Source of the DNA: Nocardioides lijunqiniae
GTDB lineage: Bacteria; Actinomycetota; Actinomycetes; Propionibacteriales; Nocardioidaceae
Assembly: GCF_015024225.1 (NCBI RefSeq)
Contig: NZ_JACJGM010000001.1
Span: 1 to 64,000 of the forward strand
DNA length: 64,000 bases
Reading direction: 5' to 3'
Position numbers and translations under genes: made by a program. A model generated the notes under the pieces. The model was not told where the DNA came from. It saw only the letters and a list, made by a program, of their open reading frames with translations, and did no database searches. Positions 49,080-57,361 of the stretch are shown here, piece after piece. Positions within the stretch are counted from its first letter, which is position 1; the number at the start of each line of letters is the position of its first letter.

Positions 49080-49754
49080 ATGAGGCTCGTGACCGTCGCG
49101 CACGGCACCCGCAAGGCCTCCGGCAACCAGGTCGCGCGCGAGCTGACCGCCGCGGCCGGCGAGCGGTTGGGCGTCGAGGCGGTGTGCTCCTACGTCGAGC
49201 TGTCCGACCCCCTCTTCGAGACGGTCGTCGCGGCCTCCGCCGAGCCCACCGTGGTCGTGCCGCTGCTGCTGTCGACCGGCTTCCACGTCCGTCAGGACCT
49301 GCCGCGGATGGCCGAGGCCGCCGGCGGGCCGCTCGTGCTCGGGCGCCCGCTCGGGCCGCACCAGAGGATCGCCGAGGTGCAGCTGGCGCGGCTGGTGTCA
49401 GCGGGAGCATCGGTGGGGTCGGGGCGGCTGGTGCTGGTGGCCGCCGGGTCCTCCGACCCGTTGGCCACGCGTGACCTGACCCGCGCCGCCGAGCTGCTGG
49501 GCCGGCTGTGGGGCGGCCCGGTGGAGGTCGCGACGCTGTCCGCGCTGGGCCGCCGGCCGGCCGAGGTGGTGCGGCCCGGCGACGTGGTGTCGCCGTACCT
49601 GCTCTCGCCCGGCTACTTCGCCGACCGCGCCCGCGCGGAGTCGCTCGAGGCCGGCGCGGTGTGCGTCGCCGACGTCATCGGCCCCGACCCGCTCGTCGCC
49701 GACCTGATCGCGCAGCGGACGCTCGCCCTCGACGCCGTACGGCGGTCGGCGTAG
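49080..49754 (+). CDS. Sirohydrochlorin chelatase, CbiX-like
   Basis: The 224-residue protein starts MRLVTVAHGTRKASGN, the CbiX/SirB chelatase motif with the metal-site His, and continues VVVPLLLSTGFHVRQDLP and LLSPGYFADRA, the second half of the fold with the VAAGSSDP motif. It would insert iron into sirohydrochlorin to make the siroheme needed by NirB. Rv0259c lies in the same place next to the NnaR homologue. It starts 18 bases after nnaR. Confidence 0.9.
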   Translation: MRLVTVAHGTRKASGNQVARELTAAAGERLGVEAVCSYVELSDPLFETVVAASAEPTVVVPLLLSTGFHVRQDLPRMAEAAGGPLVLGRPLGPHQRIAEVQLARLVSAGASVGSGRLVLVAAGSSDPLATRDLTRAAELLGRLWGGPVEVATLSALGRRPAEVVRPGDVVSPYLLSPGYFADRARAESLEAGAVCVADVIGPDPLVADLIAQRTLALDAVRRSA

Positions 49755-49757
49755 GCA

Positions 49758-49850
49758 GCAGGGATTTCAGCATCTGCTGGTAAATGTCAGGTTCTGGGCC
49801 AGAATTCGGCCCGAAACAGCAGGCTTTTCAGCAGATGCTGAAAAACCTGC
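49758..49850. repeat. Family-B nested palindromic element, copy 2
   Basis: TTTCAGCATCTGCTG (49765-49779) faces CAGCAGATGCTGAAA (49829-49843), with the outer GCAGG/CCTGC pair and the inner TTCTGGGCC...GGCCC pair as in the copy at 35325-35418. The inner arms carry a few substitutions. It lies between the convergent ends of the chelatase and the second symporter gene. Confidence 0.85.
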
Positions 49851-49853
49851 CCC

Positions 49854-51371
49854 CTAGCCCCGGTCCAGGTCGAGCGCCTCAGGTGTGTGCAGCCGCACCA
49901 TGAAGCGGCGCGCGTGCACGGGCACCCGCGACGACGTGGCGCGCGAGACCAGGACCATCGTGATGAACGCCAGCGGCACGCTCCAGGCCGCCGGCTGCTC
50001 CAGCAGCACCCCGGGCCAGCCGTCGGAGGAGCCGTCGACGAGCGTCCACAGCACGCCGGCCCCCGAGCCCAGCCCTCCGGCCAGGAGGCCCGCGACCGCG
50101 CCGACGTCGGTGAGGCCGCGCCACCAGATCCCGAGCAGCAGCAGCGGGCAGAACGTCGAGGCCGCCACCGCGAACGCCAGCCCCACCGCCCGGGCGACGC
50201 CGACGCTCGGCAGCGCGAGGGCCACCGCCAGCGGCACGGCCACCGCGATCACCGCCCCGACCCGGAACGCCGCCACGCCGGACAGCCGCCGCGCGCGCAG
50301 CAGCCGTGGGGTCAGGTCCTGGCTCAGCACCCCGGCCACCGCGATCACCAGGCCCGACGACGTGGACAGGAACGCCGCGAAGGCGCCGGCCGTCACCAGC
50401 CCGGCCAGCAGCTCGCCGCCCACCCCCGGCACCATCAGCCGGGGCAGCTCGAGCACCAGCACGTCGGAGCGGCCGCTGGCGGCCAGCTCGGTGGCGTAGA
50501 TCCGCCCGAGCGCGCCGTAGACCGGCGGCAGCAGGTAGAAGACGCCGAGCAGCGCCAGCACCACCAGCGTCGTACGGCGGGCGGCGCGGCCGTCGGGGTT
50601 GGTGTAGAACCGCACGACCACGTGCGGCAGGCCCATCGTGCCGAGGAACGTCGCGACGATCAGCGAGTAGGTGAGGTACAGGCCCTCGGTGCCGCCGCTC
50701 GCGAGCGGGACCGACCAGTCCGCGTCGGCCGGCATCCGGCTCCCCGGGGAGCCCTCGCCGGCCCAGACGACGAGCAGCACGGCGGCGGGCAGGAGCAGCG
50801 CGGTGAGCTTGAGCCAGTACTGGAACGCCTGCACGAACGTGATGCTGCGCATCCCGCCGGAGGTGACGTTGGCGAGCACCACCAACCCGACGATCACCGG
50901 CCCCAGCCAGATGGGCGCGCCGATCGCGGCCCGGAGCGTGAGGCCCGCACCGTGGAACTGCGGCAGCAGGTAGAGCCAGCCGATCGCCACCACCATGACC
51001 GAGCACAGCGTGCGCACCTGCCGCGAGCCGAGCCGGGCCTCGGCGAAGTCCGGGAGCGTGTAGGCGCCGCTGCGGCGCAGGGGCGCGGCGACGAGCACCA
51101 GCAGCAGGAGGTAGCCCGCGGTCCAGCCGATCGGGTACCACAGCATGTCGGCGCCGAACGTCAGCACCAGACCGGCGACGCCGAGGAACGACGCCGCCGA
51201 GAGGTACTCCCCGCCGATCGCCGACGCGTTGAGCGCCGGCCGCACCGAGCGCGACGCGACGAAGAAGTCGCTCGTCGTGCGCGAGAACCTCAGCCCCCAC
51301 GTGCCGATCAGCAGCGTCGCGACGGTCACCAGCACCACCGCGACCAGGCCGGTGACGCTCTCGGTGCTCAC
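49854..51371 (-). CDS. Sodium:solute symporter, SSS family (ActP/MctP-like paralogue)
   Basis: The 505-residue transporter has about 13 helices and the same landmarks as ActP (FFVASRSVRPALNASAIGGEYLSAASFLG; RFYTNPDGRAARRTT). It is more divergent from the 37.6-kb copy than two recent duplicates would be. The GTG start at 51371 is within short direct repeats (TCACCGGGTGC twice). It is last in a four-gene unit behind a LytTR two-component system and a small membrane protein, so its expression is probably signal controlled. Substrate likely a short-chain carboxylate; not proven. Confidence 0.88.
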   Translation of the reverse strand: MSTESVTGLVAVVLVTVATLLIGTWGLRFSRTTSDFFVASRSVRPALNASAIGGEYLSAASFLGVAGLVLTFGADMLWYPIGWTAGYLLLLVLVAAPLRRSGAYTLPDFAEARLGSRQVRTLCSVMVVAIGWLYLLPQFHGAGLTLRAAIGAPIWLGPVIVGLVVLANVTSGGMRSITFVQAFQYWLKLTALLLPAAVLLVVWAGEGSPGSRMPADADWSVPLASGGTEGLYLTYSLIVATFLGTMGLPHVVVRFYTNPDGRAARRTTLVVLALLGVFYLLPPVYGALGRIYATELAASGRSDVLVLELPRLMVPGVGGELLAGLVTAGAFAAFLSTSSGLVIAVAGVLSQDLTPRLLRARRLSGVAAFRVGAVIAVAVPLAVALALPSVGVARAVGLAFAVAASTFCPLLLLGIWWRGLTDVGAVAGLLAGGLGSGAGVLWTLVDGSSDGWPGVLLEQPAAWSVPLAFITMVLVSRATSSRVPVHARRFMVRLHTPEALDLDRG

Positions 51372-51423
51372 CGGGTGCTCACCGGGTGCTCACGGGGCGC
51401 CCATGAGGGGGCTCACCGGGGGC

Positions 51424-51795
51424 TCATCCGTCGGCCTCGCTCATCAGGTCGGCGAAGTCGCGCTCGTTGCGCTCCGCGCGTCGCACGTAGGACCAGCCGA
51501 GCAGCACCAGCAGCGGGTAGACCAGCGCGCCCAGCAGCAGCCAGGCCAGCGGCAGCGGCCCCACGTGGACGGCGGACAGCCGCGGCAGCAGGTGGAAGGC
51601 GAGCGGCAGGCTGCCGACCGTGACGACCAGCAGCGCGATCGTGCGCAGGGCCAGGCGCAGCTGCTCGCGCAGGAGGGAGCCGAGGTAGACCCGGCCGAGC
51701 CGGGTCTCGTCGTCGATGTCGCCGGTACGGGCGCGGGGCGTGCCGCGCCGCGGCGGTCCCGTCACCCGGACCCGCTCGGGCCGCCCCTCGCTCAC
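51424..51795 (-). CDS. Small two-helix membrane protein, DUF485-like partner of the symporter
   Basis: The GTG at 51795 overlaps the response-regulator stop, giving 123 residues. A basic N-terminus is followed by YLGSLLREQLRLALRTIALL and two membrane helices (about residues 48-70 and 80-102), then YVRRAERNERDFADLM. Layout and position before an SSS symporter are those of DUF485 proteins, though the sequence is only weakly similar. Confidence 0.75.
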   Translation of the reverse strand: MSEGRPERVRVTGPPRRGTPRARTGDIDDETRLGRVYLGSLLREQLRLALRTIALLVVTVGSLPLAFHLLPRLSAVHVGPLPLAWLLLGALVYPLLVLLGWSYVRRAERNERDFADLMSEADG

Positions 51796-52541
51796 GACTC
51801 CCCGCGGCGCAGCAGCAGGTCGCGCAGCTCGCGCGTGTGCCGGCGGCTGACCCCGAGCTGGACGCCGCCGTCGGGGCCCGGCGGCCCGCCGACGACGACC
51901 GAGCAGCGCCCGGCGTCCATGCGCACCTCGCGCACGTGGGCCAGCGCGACCAGCAGCGAGCGGTGGATGCGCACGAAGCCCGCCGTGCGCCACTCCTCCT
52001 CGAGCGTCGACAGGGGTGTGCGGATCAGGTGGGAGCCGCCGGCGGTGTGGAGCCGCGCGTAGTCGCCCTGGGCCTCGACGTGGGTGACGTCGGCCCGGTC
52101 CACGAAGCGTGTGACACCACCACGTTCCACAGGGATCTGAGCGTCCTGACCGGTGCCCGGCGAACGCTCGCCGCCGGCGACCACACGCCGTACGGCCTCG
52201 GCCAGGCGGTCGGCGCGCACCGGCTTGAGCACGTAGTCGACCGCGCGGAGCTCGAAGGCGTCGACGGCGTGCGCCTCGTGGGCGGTGACGAACACGACCT
52301 GCGGCGGGCTGCGGAAGCGGGAGAGGACCTGGGCGAGGTCGAGGCCGGTCAGGCCCGGCATCTGGATGTCGAGGAACACGCAGTCGACGTCGGTCTGCTG
52401 CAGCGTGCGCAGACCCTCGGCCGCGGAGTCGCAGGTGAGGACCTCGCCGACCCGCTCGTCGCGCGAGAGCAGGTAGGCCAGCTCGTCGAGGGCCGGCCGC
52501 TCGTCGTCGACGACCAGCACCCGCAGCAGCGGGGGCGTCAC
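51792..52541 (-). CDS. Response regulator with LytTR DNA-binding domain
   Basis: The 249-residue regulator has a receiver domain (VLVVDDERPALDELAYLL; phosphoacceptor Asp in DCVFLDIQMPGLTG; Lys in DYVLKPVRADRL) and a LytTR domain (DVTHVEAQGDYARLHTAGG, GFVRIHRSLLVALAHV, SRRHTRELRDLL). The GTG at 52541 overlaps the kinase stop by four bases. It most likely controls the downstream symporter genes. Confidence 0.92.
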   Translation of the reverse strand: MTPPLLRVLVVDDERPALDELAYLLSRDERVGEVLTCDSAAEGLRTLQQTDVDCVFLDIQMPGLTGLDLAQVLSRFRSPPQVVFVTAHEAHAVDAFELRAVDYVLKPVRADRLAEAVRRVVAGGERSPGTGQDAQIPVERGGVTRFVDRADVTHVEAQGDYARLHTAGGSHLIRTPLSTLEEEWRTAGFVRIHRSLLVALAHVREVRMDAGRCSVVVGGPPGPDGGVQLGVSRRHTRELRDLLLRRGES

Positions 52542-53650
52542 ACCTGCACCCCGGGGGCGAACTTCGGTACCCGCACGATCACCTTGGTGCCGGCGCCGGG
52601 AGCGGTCTCGACGACCAGGCCGTAGTCGTCGCCGTAGGTGTTGCGCAGCCGGCTGTCGACGTTGCCCAGCCCGACCGAGTCGAGCGCGGTGTCGCCCGCG
52701 AGCGCGCGCCGTACCTTGTCGGGGTCCTCGCCGACACCGTCGTCCTCCACCTCGATCACGCACTCCTGCCCGCGGTCCAGCGCCCCGATGCGCACGTGCC
52801 CGGCGCCCTCGACGTTGGCGAGCCCGTGGCGGACGGCGTTCTCGACGAGGGGCTGGATGCACAGGAAGGGTACGGCGACCGGCAGCACCTCGGGCGCGAT
52901 GCTCAGCGTCACCTGGAGCCGCTCCCCGAAGCGGGCCTGCTCGAGCAGCAGGTAGCGCTCTACCGAGCGCAGCTCCTCGGCCAGCGTCGTGAAGTCGCCG
53001 TGGCTGCGGAAGGAGTAGCGGGTGAAGTCGGCGAACTCCATCAGCAGGTCGCGGGCACGGTCGGGGTCGGTGCGCACGAAGCTGGCGATGGCCCCCAGCG
53101 AGTTGTAGATGAAGTGCGGGCTGATCTGCGCACGCAGGGCGCGCACCTCGGCCTCGATGGCGCGGGTGCGCGACGCGTCGAGCTCGGCCAGCTCCAGCTG
53201 CCCCGAGACCCACTGGGCGACCTCGTCGGCGGCGCGGGCCAGCCCCGCGGTGGGGTACGGCGCGAAGGCCTGCAGGGTGCCGACGATGCGCTCCTCGACG
53301 ACCAGCGGGCTGACGACCGCCGTACGCACGGGGCAGCCGGTCTCCTCGCACCCCAGGTCGGAGCGGTCGAAGACCCGCGTCGCGCCGCGGTCGAGAGTGG
53401 CCGCGACCAGGGTGGCCGCCTGCTCGGTGTGGTGCTGGCCGGTGCCGTCCCAGGCCAGGGCGGCCGCGGTGTCGGTGAGCGCCAGCGCGGGGGTGCCGAG
53501 CAGCGAGCGCAGGTGCCGGATGGAGCGTTCCGCCGAGTCGGTGGTCAGACCCTCACGCAGCGCGGGCGCGGCCAGCGAGGCGCGGTGCAGCGTGCGGAAC
53601 GTCGCGCGGTCGGCCTCGGTGCCGAGATGGGTCCGCCGCCAGGCCCTCAT
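52538..53650 (-). CDS. LytS-type sensor histidine kinase, soluble, with GAF-like domain
   Basis: The 370-residue kinase lacks membrane helices. A GAF-like domain spans about residues 40-135 (LLGTPALALTDTAAALAW; VVEERIVGTLQAFAPY), followed by the LytS-type histidine region ISPHFIYNSLGAIASFVRTD with the phosphoacceptor His, and an ATPase domain (FLCIQPLVENAVRHGL; GLGNVDSRLRNTYG). The GAF domain contains CEETGCPV, whose cysteines might sense redox or metal. It starts three bases from the neighbouring methyltransferase stop and heads the kinase-regulator-symporter unit. It could detect an intracellular metabolite. Confidence 0.9.
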   Translation of the reverse strand: MRAWRRTHLGTEADRATFRTLHRASLAAPALREGLTTDSAERSIRHLRSLLGTPALALTDTAAALAWDGTGQHHTEQAATLVAATLDRGATRVFDRSDLGCEETGCPVRTAVVSPLVVEERIVGTLQAFAPYPTAGLARAADEVAQWVSGQLELAELDASRTRAIEAEVRALRAQISPHFIYNSLGAIASFVRTDPDRARDLLMEFADFTRYSFRSHGDFTTLAEELRSVERYLLLEQARFGERLQVTLSIAPEVLPVAVPFLCIQPLVENAVRHGLANVEGAGHVRIGALDRGQECVIEVEDDGVGEDPDKVRRALAGDTALDSVGLGNVDSRLRNTYGDDYGLVVETAPGAGTKVIVRVPKFAPGVQV

Positions 53651-53653
53651 GGC

Positions 53654-54520
53654 TCAGCGGAAGTCGATGAGGAGCATGCCGCTGTCGTCGTCGGTGGGCG
53701 GCGGCACCGGACCGTCGGCGGGGTCGCGGTCCTCGACCCGGTCCTCGCGCCCGGAGCTGCGCTCGATCGTCAGCGGGTCGGGCTCGGGCCGGTCCACGAC
53801 CGTGGCGCGGAAGCAGCGGGTGACGTAGGGCAGCTGCATGCCGTCCATGCCGCGGCCGTAGTCGTCGTAGAGCGCCAGGACGTCGGCCAGCCGCGCGGCG
53901 CGCGCCTCGTCGTCCATGGCGATGACGTCGGATCGCGAGCGCACGAGGTCCAGGATCGACTCGCGGTCGACGTTCTGCCAGTGCTTGAACGCCTGCTCCT
54001 CTGCCGACCGGAAGTGGCGGGAGCGCTCGAGCACCTTCGCGGTGTCGACGTCGTGGCCGGCGGAGCCGATGATGCGGCCGAGCTTGCGCACCCAGGGGAT
54101 GCGCTCGTCGCGGTCGTTGCGCACGATCGCGAGGTGACCGCCGGGCTTGAGGACGCGCGCGATCTCCGGCAGCGCGCGCTCGTGGTCGAACCAGTGGAAG
54201 GCCTGCGCCACCACGACGACGTCGTAGGAGGAGTCGGAGGCCGGAACGTCCTCGGCGCCGGTGAGCGAGGCGCGGACATCGGGCAGCCGGCGCTGCAGCA
54301 CGTCGAGCATCGCGGCGTCGGGCTCGGTGGCGTGGACGTCGTGGCCCAGGGCGACCAGCTGCTCGGTGAGCTTGCCCGTGCCGGCCGCCAGCTCCAGCAC
54401 GGTGAGCGGCTGGTCGGCGGTCAACCAGGCCACCGCGTCCCGGGGGTAGGTGGGGCGGCCGCGGTCGTAGGCGTCGGCGACGCTCCCGAAGGAGCGGGCG
54501 GGAGGCAGGTGGTCGGTCAT
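53654..54520 (-). CDS. SAM-dependent methyltransferase, class I
   Basis: The ATG at 54520 gives 288 residues. Motif I is VLELAAGTGKLTEQLV, an acidic residue follows (ATEPDAAML), and motif II is YDVVVVAQAFHWFDHERALP with the LKPGGHLAIVRND strand, giving a UbiE/Methyltransf_11-type fold. A C-terminal acidic region of about 40 residues (from RPEPDPLTIE) is unusual for the family and rich in Asp/Pro. The substrate is unknown. It diverges from the Fic-like gene with a 34-base gap. Confidence 0.88.
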   Translation of the reverse strand: MTDHLPPARSFGSVADAYDRGRPTYPRDAVAWLTADQPLTVLELAAGTGKLTEQLVALGHDVHATEPDAAMLDVLQRRLPDVRASLTGAEDVPASDSSYDVVVVAQAFHWFDHERALPEIARVLKPGGHLAIVRNDRDERIPWVRKLGRIIGSAGHDVDTAKVLERSRHFRSAEEQAFKHWQNVDRESILDLVRSRSDVIAMDDEARAARLADVLALYDDYGRGMDGMQLPYVTRCFRATVVDRPEPDPLTIERSSGREDRVEDRDPADGPVPPPTDDDSGMLLIDFR

Positions 54521-54554
54521 CGGGGTCGAGGCTACCCGCGGATAGCCTTCGGAC

Positions 54555-55283
54555 GTGGCTTCCGATCCCCTTGCGTGGCTGGTGTCTCTCGAAGGCGTCC
54601 CCTCGGCGTACGCCGCCGTGCGCGACGGCATCGACGTGATGCTGCGCGACCGCGGGCTGCGGCGCACCTCGCCGGAGACGACCGCCGAGTCGCTCCTGCG
54701 CGGCGCGCACGCCAGCGCGGTGCTCGAGGGCTCGACCTCGACGCTCGCCCAGGTGCGCGAGGGCGCGGGCGACGAGACGGCGCAGGACGTCCTGCGGATG
54801 TCGACCGAGCTCCTCGGGCTGGCACCGCTGCTGGGTCGCAGCCCCGCGCAGGCCTTCGCCCGGCTGCACGCGGTGGTCTCGTCCGGCTCGCTGCCCGACG
54901 ACCAGCGCGGGCGCCCGCGCGACGCCGAGTCGGCTGCGCGGCTGCGCGACATCGGTGCCCTGCTGACCCGTCCGACCGACGCGCCCGCCCTGCTGGTGGC
55001 CGCGCTGATCCACGGCGAGCTCGTCACGGCGGCGCCGTTCGCCTCCCACAACGGCGTGGTCGCCCGCGCCGCGGAGCGCCTGGTCATCGTCGCGCGCGGC
55101 GTCGACGAGAAGTCGCTCGTCGTGCCCGAGGCCGGGCACCTGGCGCTGCGGGCGGCGTACGAGTCCAACCTCGTCGGCTACGCCGAGGGCGGCGCGGCCG
55201 GCATGCACGCCTGGGTGCTCTACGCCGCCGAGGCGTTCGCCGCCGGCGCCGAGGCGAGCCCGCTGCGGCGTGCCGCGGACTGA
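54555..55283 (+). CDS. Degenerate Fic-domain-like protein
   Basis: The 242-residue helical protein has features of Fic AMP-transferases: an inhibitory-type motif SAVLEGS ([ST]xxxE[GN]) near residue 53 and a core segment AAPFASHNGVVARAAERLV near residue 160, aligning with HPFx[DE]GNGRxxR. The catalytic His is replaced by Ala and the acidic and GNGR residues are changed, leaving PF, NG and the final Arg. It would not be expected to transfer AMP. Similar proteins, often annotated oxidoreductase, lie beside HAD-IB/tad clusters in other actinobacteria by my recollection. The start is a GTG at 54555. Confidence 0.6.
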   Translation: MASDPLAWLVSLEGVPSAYAAVRDGIDVMLRDRGLRRTSPETTAESLLRGAHASAVLEGSTSTLAQVREGAGDETAQDVLRMSTELLGLAPLLGRSPAQAFARLHAVVSSGSLPDDQRGRPRDAESAARLRDIGALLTRPTDAPALLVAALIHGELVTAAPFASHNGVVARAAERLVIVARGVDEKSLVVPEAGHLALRAAYESNLVGYAEGGAAGMHAWVLYAAEAFAAGAEASPLRRAAD

Positions 55284-55292
55284 CGGGGCGCA

Positions 55293-55380
55293 GTTTCCCC
55301 AAGGTATGCAGGGGAAGGTGCACGTCCCTCGGTCTGCAGCGCCCGGGAAGTGACGCTTCGGCTGCATACCTTGGGGAAAC
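55293..55380. repeat. Family-C palindromic element
   Basis: Perfect 19-base arms (GTTTCCCCAAGGTATGCAG at 55293-55311; complement at 55362-55380) enclose 50 bases. It starts 10 bases after the Fic-like stop. Arm length exceeds that of normal terminators in this window, and the overall plan (long arms, unrelated middle) matches families A, B and D. Confidence 0.75.
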
Positions 55381-55413
55381 GTCACCCCGGCGGCAGCGCC
55401 GAGCGAGCATGCA

Positions 55414-55448
55414 GGTGGCGCCCGAGTCTCGAGGACTCGAACGCCACC
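55414..55448. other. Bipartite hairpin in the low-GC island
   Basis: GGTGGCG (55414-55420) pairs with CGCCACC (55442-55448). Inside, after a two-base mismatch, CGAGTC pairs with GACTCG around a TCGAG loop. It could be a terminator or part of a structured RNA. It resembles a tRNA T arm on the minus strand at first sight but cannot form one. Confidence 0.4.
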
Positions 55449-55464
55449 GCTGACACGTGAGCAC

Positions 55465-55575
55465 ATGGCTACCAAGCGTGCATCGTCTAATTGCTGCTGC
55501 GGGAAGATCCCGAAGACAGCGCCCTCAAAGAAGGGAGATCGCCGCGTGGGTACCGGGCTCGCGTGCTGCTCTTGA
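55465..55575 (+). CDS. Possible small Cys-rich peptide gene
   Basis: A 36-codon frame starts at ATG 55465: MATKRASSNCCCGKIPKT, then a basic Lys/Arg part and a final GLACCS. Five Cys and eight Lys/Arg are present. The region (55449-55632) is clearly lower in GC than its surroundings and its codons (AAT, TCT, GAT, ACA) are atypical here, so it may be foreign. No good Shine-Dalgarno is visible before the ATG, and no modification or export genes are nearby. It could be chance in a remnant of an element or an untranslated RNA. Confidence 0.25.
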   Translation: MATKRASSNCCCGKIPKTAPSKKGDRRVGTGLACCS

Positions 55576-55632
55576 GTTGTCTGCTCCCAGTTCTACGCCC
55601 CTGCCGCGACGGGTGCAAGGGTTGACATTCGC

Positions 55633-55989
55633 TCAGGGGGCGAGGCGGGTCCGCAGCTCGCGACCCAGGGGCGGCTGGCTGGTGCCGAGGTCGCCGGGCA
55701 CCACCGGCTCGCCGTCCGGCGTACGGCCGGAGAGGTAGAACGTCACCCGGTCGACGTCGTCGCCCAGCAGGTCGGCGAGGGTCGAGACGGCCGTGCGGAG
55801 CACGGTCAGGAACGTGGGTGAGTCGTCCACGTCGACCACGCCGTGCAGGGCGCCGCCGCCGTACTGCTGGTGCTGGTAGGTCAGCGAGTGCCCGGACACG
55901 CCGGGCAGCTGCGTCACGGCGTCGCCCACCGCGTGGGTCACGGACGACTCGTCGGGGCGGCTGCCGAAGACTCGCGACAGCAGACCCAT
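55633..55989 (-). CDS. Small protein of unknown function, third gene of WXG-lipase locus
   Basis: The 118-residue protein is soluble. The N-terminus MGLLSRVFGSRPDE is followed by VTHAVGDAVTQLPGVSGHSL, LHGVVDVDDSPTFLTVLRTA and LGDDVDRVTFYLSGRTPDG, an alternating pattern that could be an alpha/beta sandwich. It starts four bases after the lipase-fusion gene stops, so the two are co-transcribed. No family is recognised. By position it could be a chaperone or immunity protein for the lipase fusion; this is speculation. Confidence 0.6.
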   Translation of the reverse strand: MGLLSRVFGSRPDESSVTHAVGDAVTQLPGVSGHSLTYQHQQYGGGALHGVVDVDDSPTFLTVLRTAVSTLADLLGDDVDRVTFYLSGRTPDGEPVVPGDLGTSQPPLGRELRTRLAP

Positions 55990-55993
55990 GGCG

Positions 55994-57361
55994 TCAGTCC
56001 CCTCGGCTCACCGGAACGTCCACGGCCGTCGCCGAGCCGCCGGGACCGACGAGGAACGGCGCGAGCGCGGACTGGTACTGCTGGAGGGTAGCCGCGTTCG
56101 CGCCGCCGGCGGCCATCTGCTCGCGCACCGAGCTGATGTACTCCTGGTAGGAGTGGTTGGTGGCCGGGTCGAAGACGTGGCTGGGGCTGTCCAGGGTGAC
56201 GGTGCTCGCGGGCGTCGGGAACTCGCCCGAGGTCGAGACGCCGCCGAGGTCCAGGCGCGGCACCCAGTCGTTGCCGTGCTGGATCTGCAGGGCCTGCACG
56301 CCGGGGGCGAGCTGCATGTGGTCGATGGGGGCGCCGTACGTCAGCACGTGCGTGACGCCGTAGCGCTCGACGATGCCGGGGTCGGAGGCCAGCTGCCCGG
56401 CGATGATGCCGCCCTGGCTGTGCCCGACGAACATCACCGGCGAGCCGGCCGGGATGCCGGCGTTGTCCATGGCCAGGCGCACCGACTCCGCGGCCGCCGT
56501 CGGATTGCCGGCGACCAGGCCGAGGTTGGCCGAGAGGTCGCGCGGCTGCCCGCCCGCCGCGGGCGACCAGCTCTCGGTGCCCGGGATCGCGACGATGTAC
56601 GCCGGCGTCCCGGTGCCGTTGTCGACCTTGGTGATCCGCACGTCGCCGTCGCTGCCGGGCGCCATGCCGACGGTGTAGCCGTCGGCCACCCCCTGCATCA
56701 GCGAGGGCAGGTCGGTGGGCCGGGTGACGGCCGGCTGGAACGGCCCGGCGGCGGTCGGGTCCGTGGGGGCGTCGACGGGGGAGCCGGCCAGGCCGCGGCC
56801 CTCGCCGAACCACCGCTCGTCCTCGCCGGTGACCAGGTTGACGACGCTGCCGACGCCGGCGCCGGCCGTGGCCAGGGCGCTCGCGGCGATCTCCGCGACC
56901 GACCAGTCCTCCTTGCCGGTCAGGACGTCGCCGATCTTGCCGACAAGGCCGCCGGCGTGGTCGAGGGTGCGACCGATCCCGGAGAAGAAGGCGCCGAGGT
57001 GCTGGCCCAGCCAGGCGCCGATCCCGCCCTGCCGGGTCTGCTCGAGGGTCACCGGCGTGCCGCCGGCCGAGGAGGCGGCGCCGCCGGACCCGGAGTCGGA
57101 CGTGGCGTCCTGCGCCTCGGCCTCCTGGCGGATCAGCAGGGCGAGGCCGGTGAGGTGCTGGGCGGCGGTGTCGAGGCTCGGTCGCTCGACGCCCTGCCAG
57201 GAGTCGCGGGTGCGGTCGGCGTCGGAGCCGGTCCAGTCGAACGCGTAGAGGAGCGCGTCGAGACGGGTCGCCAGCTCCTTGATTTCCTGGGCCCCGGTCT
57301 CGAGGTGCCCGCTCGCCGCCAGCCCGGCGGCGGTGTCCATCCCGTGAGTGACCACGCTCAT
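55994..57361 (-). CDS. WXG-like domain fused to alpha/beta-hydrolase (lipase-type) domain
   Basis: The 455-residue protein has an N-terminal helical hairpin of WXG100 type (residues 10-85, WTG at 43-45). A low-complexity linker and a Gly/Ala-rich amphipathic region (about 112-175) follow, and the C-terminal part (from about 225) is an alpha/beta hydrolase: oxyanion strand AYIVAIPGTES, nucleophile elbow GHSQGG (S315), probable Asp in HGNDWVPRLD (D365) and His in SHVF or TNHSY (H395 or H403). It has no Sec signal. WXG domains mark type VII secretion substrates in this phylum, so export is possible, but no ESX genes are in the window. It overlaps the upstream gene by four bases. Confidence 0.75.
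   Translation of the reverse strand: MSVVTHGMDTAAGLAASGHLETGAQEIKELATRLDALLYAFDWTGSDADRTRDSWQGVERPSLDTAAQHLTGLALLIRQEAEAQDATSDSGSGGAASSAGGTPVTLEQTRQGGIGAWLGQHLGAFFSGIGRTLDHAGGLVGKIGDVLTGKEDWSVAEIAASALATAGAGVGSVVNLVTGEDERWFGEGRGLAGSPVDAPTDPTAAGPFQPAVTRPTDLPSLMQGVADGYTVGMAPGSDGDVRITKVDNGTGTPAYIVAIPGTESWSPAAGGQPRDLSANLGLVAGNPTAAAESVRLAMDNAGIPAGSPVMFVGHSQGGIIAGQLASDPGIVERYGVTHVLTYGAPIDHMQLAPGVQALQIQHGNDWVPRLDLGGVSTSGEFPTPASTVTLDSPSHVFDPATNHSYQEYISSVREQMAAGGANAATLQQYQSALAPFLVGPGGSATAVDVPVSRGD

Noticed and set aside
55414..55448. Sequence resembling a tRNA T arm on the minus strand (GTTCGAGTCC)
   Set aside because: The bases on either side cannot form the five-pair T stem or an acceptor stem. The region folds instead as a simple bipartite hairpin.
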